Shown here: in pieces, positions 59,101 to 64,000 of the stretch
How the letters are laid out: each line of letters starts with the position of its first letter
Numbering within the stretch: position 1 is the stretch's first letter
From: Antedon bifida
Lineage: Eukaryota > Echinodermata > Crinoidea > Comatulida > Antedonidae
DNA length: 64,000 nt
Direction: 5' to 3'
Assembly (NCBI GenBank): GCA_963402885.1
Contig: OY727095.1
Span: 3,539,001 to 3,603,000, forward strand
The notes under the pieces: model-generated
The model's database searches: none
The model's input: the letters and a program-made list of their open reading frames with translations, nothing else
Told to the model about the DNA's origin: nothing
Made by a program: the position numbers and the translations under genes

Positions 59101-62100
59101 TGTAATTTTACATTGACAGTGGTAAAATATCCAAAGTATAGTCACATATCAATGTATGTGTTGCACTAATATGTACACACTGTCTTTTTTTATCCACAGG
59201 TAATCCTTCAAATCAGTATACAAAAATGGTCACTGACAAATTGAGAGCAAAGAAAACTATAAACGTATGTCAGTAATAGTGTAATAAAAACATAAAATTA
59301 ATTAGACTTAGACTTTTCTACTATTCCAAAACCAGTCACTCACATAAGGAGTCTTTCCTAAATAAATAATGAGGCATTATGAGCAGCTAATTTATTTATT
59401 TCTAATGTTTCTTTTTCTTTTTAAATCATTTTATAATCTTTTTGGGTAAATAATATTAATTTTTCTCCAGTATTAAATGTAGACAGTATTTAGTTAAACA
59501 ACATTTATTTTTATCCTTTTATTGTTTTTTATTGTTTGTGACAGGTTGACATGGAACCACTTGATGATAATGATGATGATAATGATATTGTTGACAGCAA
59601 TGATGATGACAACAATGATGATTACAACAATGATGGTATGAAACTTTCCTTAATTTCTAATCTATTTCATTTTATAATAAGTCTTACATTTATCAGTTAG
59701 TTGAAATATTGAAATTATGTAATCAGAGTCAGAGAGAATTTTGAGGCAACCAATTATGGTGTCAGTCATACTTTTCTACCTCTTAATATGACAATGACAA
59801 CTAAAACTATAATGATGACACCAACAATGAAACAACTATACATGAAAATTACAACAATTATGATAATGAGGACAATTAAAACAATACTCTTGGCAATGAA
59901 TTTTACAATAGAATGATTAACTGTGATAATTAAACTACTAAATTAATGATGCTTGTTATTTTGTTTGAAGTGACCACTACAGGTATTGATACAGCTACTG
60001 AAGCTATCCCAATTGATACAGAACAGCAGTTAGATAAAGATGTAATCAGGAAATTGGAGGAAATTAAGGAGGAGCATTTGGAAGAAACATTCAACATCTG
60101 GGATCATGGGGGAGAATACATATACCATGGTCTACAGCGTGTAAGTTATGATTGTATTTGCTTTGAATAAAGGTTGTAAGTCCATGGACATATTATTCTT
60201 CAATGTAATAACAACATTGATTATTTACGCAGTGCTCAAATACTTATTTTACAATTTTTGTAACAATATTTATTTACTACACTGTTAATTTTTAATAGAA
60301 AACAATTGCACTTGATAAAAAGATCTTGGTCTTTGAGTATTGAAGTTTTTTAATCAGAAATTGTTATCTGAGAAACTTCCTTTTAGGGATCAATTACAGA
60401 GTGAAATAATATTTGTATTTTTTTCTAGATGTTCATGACATCGGAAGCACTTTATGTTGTAGTGTTTGATCTCAGTAAACCTCTCGATGATCCTGCCATT
60501 GTCATAGATTCTACTGGAGTAAGTATTTTAAGACAATGTAAGGTATTGTGATTAAAAATACCTACCAGATCAGTGAGACGATTAAGAAAAACATCTAATA
60601 ACTATTTCATTTTATTTTAATCAAATAAAGATATAATAATAATTTTTTTTTATAGAAAAGGCGTCGTCATCATTGGACCAATCTCCAGTTCATATTATCT
60701 TACATCCAGACAGTTTATTCTCATAGTCGTATTGTGGGAAAAAACAAAGAAAAGGGAGTTCACAAACCAACTATCCTTATTGTGGGTACACATAAGGGTA
60801 AGCTTGGTAAGACTGAAGAAGAACAAAATGTTGAGGTTAATACTTCCATTATTAAAATTAATCAATCAATTTCTGTTCTAAAAGCTAATGTAAAGAAACT
60901 ATGACTACTAGAATACTGTATCGAATACATTTTTATCAGAAATTCTCATATGAATGTATTTAATACAGTAGTCTTGTAGTCTGTGAAGTATTTATATATC
61001 ATTTAAAAGAACATGTTTTCATTTTTTTAAATTGTTTACAACCAGGCAAAGAAGGCCTTTAAACAGATTCGAGATGCACTTAAACATAAAGTGTATGAAA
61101 AACATGTGTATCACCAATATTTTGCCGTTGAAAACAGCCAAGAAACTACAGATAAGAGCTTTAGTGATCTCAAACAAGTTATTGATACACTTATGACTGC
61201 TTTAGAGAAAGAAGTTCCTTTAAAGTGGATGCGTTTTCGATGTGATCTACAAAATCTAAGAAAAGAAAAACACATTTCTTTGTATCCTTTAGGAGAGGTA
61301 AGTTTTATTAACATCATTTTTTGTTTCAACCCAATATACAGGTATTTATTATATTTATTACTAAAAGAAGCCAGTGAAGGAGAGGGATAACCAGTTCAAA
61401 TGCACTTCTATAAAAACCCAAACCATATTTGCATTGATTAATTTTTAAAAAGTCAAGAAAACATTAATTATTTACAAAATTCAAATGTATCTAGGCCTAG
61501 AAATATTCATAATAAGACATGAAATAGTAAATAAAAATGTTTTTTATTCTAGACATTATCAGTAAATAGTTAAATATTTTGGCACATATGGCATTTCATA
61601 TGCTTTCATACAACAATGTGATGTGTCCAAATATGGTAGTGGTATGCCCAAAGATGGTTGTGATAACATATAAAAGACAATAACTACAGCTTTGGGGCAA
61701 GTCAAAATTGTTTTATTGAGCTAAAATTATGTAGATTGACAATTGACACATAAACAAATGGAAACCCATTGTGCAAACATCAACAGACAGTAATATTAAC
61801 CTATTTTTATTATATTATTATGAAACTTATTTATATAACACCAATTGTTTTATATTGTTTGATGGAGGTTTGTATGGCGAAATCAAATGTATATATCAAG
61901 TTTGCGGTACACCACATATATAGTTCTGTATTTGATCAATATACTTTGGGTCGTCCTCAGGAGTGAGAATGCTTTGTGATAATTGTATTGTTGTTATTGA
62001 TTTTCCACATACAGATACAGAACAACATCAAATTCATAATGAAAAAAGAGTGGTGTGGTTGCAAATATTAACAAACAAACAAAACAAATAAATGCACCTC

Positions 62101-63872
62101 TGTTGAATAAGAATGAAATTTAAAATCTAAACAAACTTTTTATTCATTTTTATATTCGAAATTGTGAAAAAGTCAGTCTCTCCATCTGGTGGTAGTACTT
62201 TTGCTTCTGTATTTTTGTATATTATTTTGATTGCGTTTACAATGCGCTTTGGGATTCCATAATGCTTCAAATATTTCAAACAATCTTTTTCGATTAATAG
62301 AGTCAAATGCACGCTTAAAGACGACAAAAAACATGTGTCCAATATATTGTAAAATTTGTAAAATTCACTTTATATCTGTTGAATTATGAAACTTGTTTTA
62401 CAACATTGCATGCTGTCAAATATAGAAATTAGGGGTTGCGGACACTCTCGTGTTATGGCGCACTGTTGCTGTCGCGAACCCCTTGACTGATTGTGTCGAA
62501 TAAATAAATGAAATGGAAAATAATAAGAGTTTATTTACATAAATGTTACAAAAAATTCTGATCTTGAAATATTTTATTCTTTAGCTGAAAGTGCTGGCAA
62601 GCAAGAATGGTATTGTTGACCAATTGGAACTATCAGTCCTGCTTCACTTCCTGTATGATCTTGGTGAAATTGTTTACATGCCTGACAAGGAATTATTAAG
62701 AAATCAAGTGGTGCTAGATCCAATGCAACTGGTTGAAATTATTACTGCATTTGTAACAGTCATTCGACCAAAGTTTCTAGTAAGTACAGTAGGCCCATGT
62801 AGTTTTCAAATTGTAAATATGTGTTTGTGGTGCCCTATGCAAGTTCGGTGCAGTTCCTTGTTCCTTGTGAAAACATTATTTTTGATCATAGTACTTAAGA
62901 ATTATTTTTTGGTTTAGAAGTCTGCATTTAAGAGGGTTTTTGATAAACTTGACAAGGGCATACTGGAAGAAGAGTTGTTGTTGTTGTTAGATGTGTATGG
63001 GCTAAACTATGTCATTTCATCTATAAGTATTTATCCATATTATGTTTTTTTTTTAAACATAATTCCTGCATCCCCTTCAGATTATAACACAAAATTATAA
63101 GTATGGCTAGTAGTGGTGTTTTTTTTTTTTAGTTTCCCATGTTTAGGAAAGCTTTTAATAATCTTGACAAGGGCATACTAGAGGAAGACTTGTTGCGAAA
63201 ATTATGGAGAGCGCGTAACGTTGACAACGGAAAGAATTTTGAGTTACTTGTAGCACTGATGATTCAATTAGGTTTCATTTGTGAGAGGAAGACAACCAGC
63301 AGCCAAGATGTGGCAAGTAAATCTACAGTAGGTTTTATTCAGTTATCTTTTCTAACATGTTATATTTTGTATGGAAGATTATGTAAAAAAATAATGTTTT
63401 GGGGATGATACATAATTGGTGAAATTTTAAATAAAATTTCAAAATATTTGTAGGCTTATGACATATTTTGGTTAAACATCCTGCTGAAAGATGATTTTAT
63501 CATGTACAGGAAATGATCTTTACTTATTAAAAGAAATCTAAATGGCATTTTACAAATCAACAATTTCAGGAATCTGTTGGAAAGAGATCATTTTATGTGC
63601 CACTACGCCTGGCTTTCAAGACATCAAGTGAAGTGAAACCAGTACCTGATGATTCACAATCTATCAGTATCTATTACGACTTTAAGGGATATCTGCCAGA
63701 TGTATTGTTTCCGTACATGATTATTGATTTCCTCAACAAATTTCAAAAGAAAGGAGTTGACCCAATACTCTTGTATAATCATGCTGTACTTTACTTAGAC
63801 CAAGATCATCATGTGACTTTATCTCTTGTCAAACTTGTGACTAAGAAGAATGAGCAAAAGTTATTGTTAAAG
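56085..63872 (+). CDS. Gene 2: Roc-COR GTPase paralogue without DED (partial, runs past window)
   Basis: Exons: 56085-56100, 57261-57420, 57780-57865, 59200-59264, 59545-59635, 59983-60140, 60429-60518, 60656-60835, 61046-61297, 62585-62779, 63133-63327, 63570-63872. All phases agree, and the gene then leaves the window. Motifs: GQEGVGKTCLINALLGK (P-loop), VTDGIAVI, NIWDHGGEYIYHG, VGTHKGKLGKT in place of THxD, and COR HFLYDLGEIVYMPDKELL. Same exon order as gene 1, which shows tandem duplication. Expected to continue into Cys-rich and membrane exons. With no DED it may act as a partner or competitor of gene 1 through COR dimerisation; that role is inference. Confidence 0.82.
56273..56812. mobile_element. 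TTAA MITE, copy 2 (intron of gene 2)
   Basis: About 80% similar to 43088-43713 over its length, with TTAA at 56269-56272 and 56813-56816. A 109-codon frame inside is incidental. Confidence 0.85.
57261..57420 (+). CDS. Gene 2 exon: Roc P-loop
   Basis: Acceptor AATCAG, donor GTAAGT. Encodes the complete G1 loop GQEGVGKT, with ALKDGSVKVNLGTLKV before it. Confidence 0.9.
58590..58665 (+). repeat. tRNA-like sequence, probably SINE head
   Basis: Box A-like TGGTCTATTGGTTAGGAC and box B GGTTCGAATC are correctly spaced. The acceptor arms (GGCCCAG and TTGGGGT) pair poorly, and the anticodon loop lacks the usual T33. A pseudo-tRNA or SINE head is more likely than a functional tRNA. Confidence 0.5.
58823..58945 (+). 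pseudogene. Chimeric pseudo-exon of gene 2
   Basis: After an acceptor-like CTACAG, the first half matches the switch II exon (59989-60065) and the second half matches the switch I exon end and donor (57836-57890). In-frame stops and indels prevent coding. Confidence 0.7.
59545..59635 (+). CDS. Gene 2 exon: Asp/Asn-rich insert in Roc
   Basis: Thirty codons, mostly GAT, GAC and AAT (for example DDNDDDNDIVDSNDDDNND), between ACAG and GTATGA. It occupies the place of four linker exons in gene 1. Degenerate GATGA/ACAA repeats follow in the intron to about 59880, suggesting repeat expansion. Confidence 0.7.
62127..62342 (-). pseudogene. LINE reverse transcriptase fragment, frameshifted
   Basis: The minus strand reads FKRAFDSINRKRLFEIFEAL in one frame, then HYGIPKRIVNAIKIIYKN in the next. 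This is the RT region around the KAFDSI motif of RTE- or L1-like elements. Only about 70 codons remain, and a frameshift separates the halves. It lies in an intron of gene 2. Confidence 0.7.
62918..62990 (+). pseudogene. Truncated duplicate of a gene 2 COR exon
   Basis: After GGTTTAG, the sequence encodes SAFKRVFDKLDKGILEEELL, closely matching the start of the exon at 63133-63327. It then runs into Leu repeats and unrelated sequence without a clear donor. Probably a relic of exon duplication. Confidence 0.65.
63570..63872 (+). CDS. Gene 2 exon: COR C-terminal part (last in window)
   Basis: Acceptor TTTCAG, donor AAG|GTATGA. Encodes FYVPLRLAFKTSSEVKP and the block DDSQSISIYYDFKGYLPDVL shared residue for residue with gene 1. 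The coding sequence must continue past the window edge. Confidence 0.9.
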
Positions 63873-64000
63873 GTATGACAGATTCTCCAATGAAATATTG
63901 CTATTTGAATGGTTAATATTTTTGATTGATTTGATTCTGCAATTATCATAAATGATCTTATTTTGAGTTTTATATTCATTGTTGAATTTATTTTCATTAT

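Noticed and set aside
59640..59880. Further Asp/Asn-rich exons in gene 2
   Set aside because: GATGA/ACAA-rich sequence resembles the preceding exon but has stops and lacks a consistent acceptor-donor pair.

Overview
This is a 64 kb piece of an AT-rich animal genome. The coding sequence is split into short GT-AG exons by long introns, and the DNA between is packed with transposon remnants, foldback elements and satellites. No bacterial or viral gene organisation is visible. The gene family (death-effector plus Roc-COR GTPase), the many DNA transposons, and the frequent GGCCTAGGCCTA-type words suggest a marine invertebrate deuterostome, perhaps an echinoderm. The organism is inference; the gene models are read directly from the sequence.

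Two tandem genes on the + strand dominate. Gene 1 (coding 11640-38543, about 25 exons, complete) starts with two death-effector-like folds. It continues into a Roc GTPase (P-loop GQEGVGKT, switch VTDGI, WDHGG), a COR domain, a cysteine-rich module, a Ser/Pro/Asn-rich linker and a final exon with two hydrophobic segments. Every junction I propose keeps the reading phase. Gene 2 (coding 56085-63872, running off the right edge) is a close paralogue with the same Roc-COR exon order. It has no DED exons: a 16-nt exon encoding MADSQ splices straight onto the Roc exon. Both genes share a homologous upstream block (10370-10602 and 52650-52876), which I read as duplicated promoter and 5' UTR. In both Roc domains the usual THxD guanine-specificity motif reads THKG. 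A membrane-anchored DED-Roc-COR protein without leucine-rich repeats or kinase, beside a DED-less paralogue, is the best candidate here for an undescribed signalling system.

Layout: 1-592 a TIR element; 593-9070 repeat cluster (119-bp satellite, 917-bp foldback, C-rich inverted array, a partly inverted copy of a composite 4-kb repeat, several TIR elements); 10370-38543 gene 1, with introns holding an LINE fragment, nested hAT-like and piggyBac-like elements, a Harbinger-like element and other TIR elements; 38544-41000 3' UTR and quiet sequence; 41000-52400 second repeat cluster with a tandem duplication of about 4 kb; 52400-64000 gene 2, with a 29-bp satellite of about 1.25 kb in its presumed first intron.

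Insertion footprints are readable in several places: TTAA, TA, TTA, 5-bp and 10-bp target duplications, plus one empty site preserved in paralogous copies. Most short open frames outside the exons listed are chance frames or repeat-derived.
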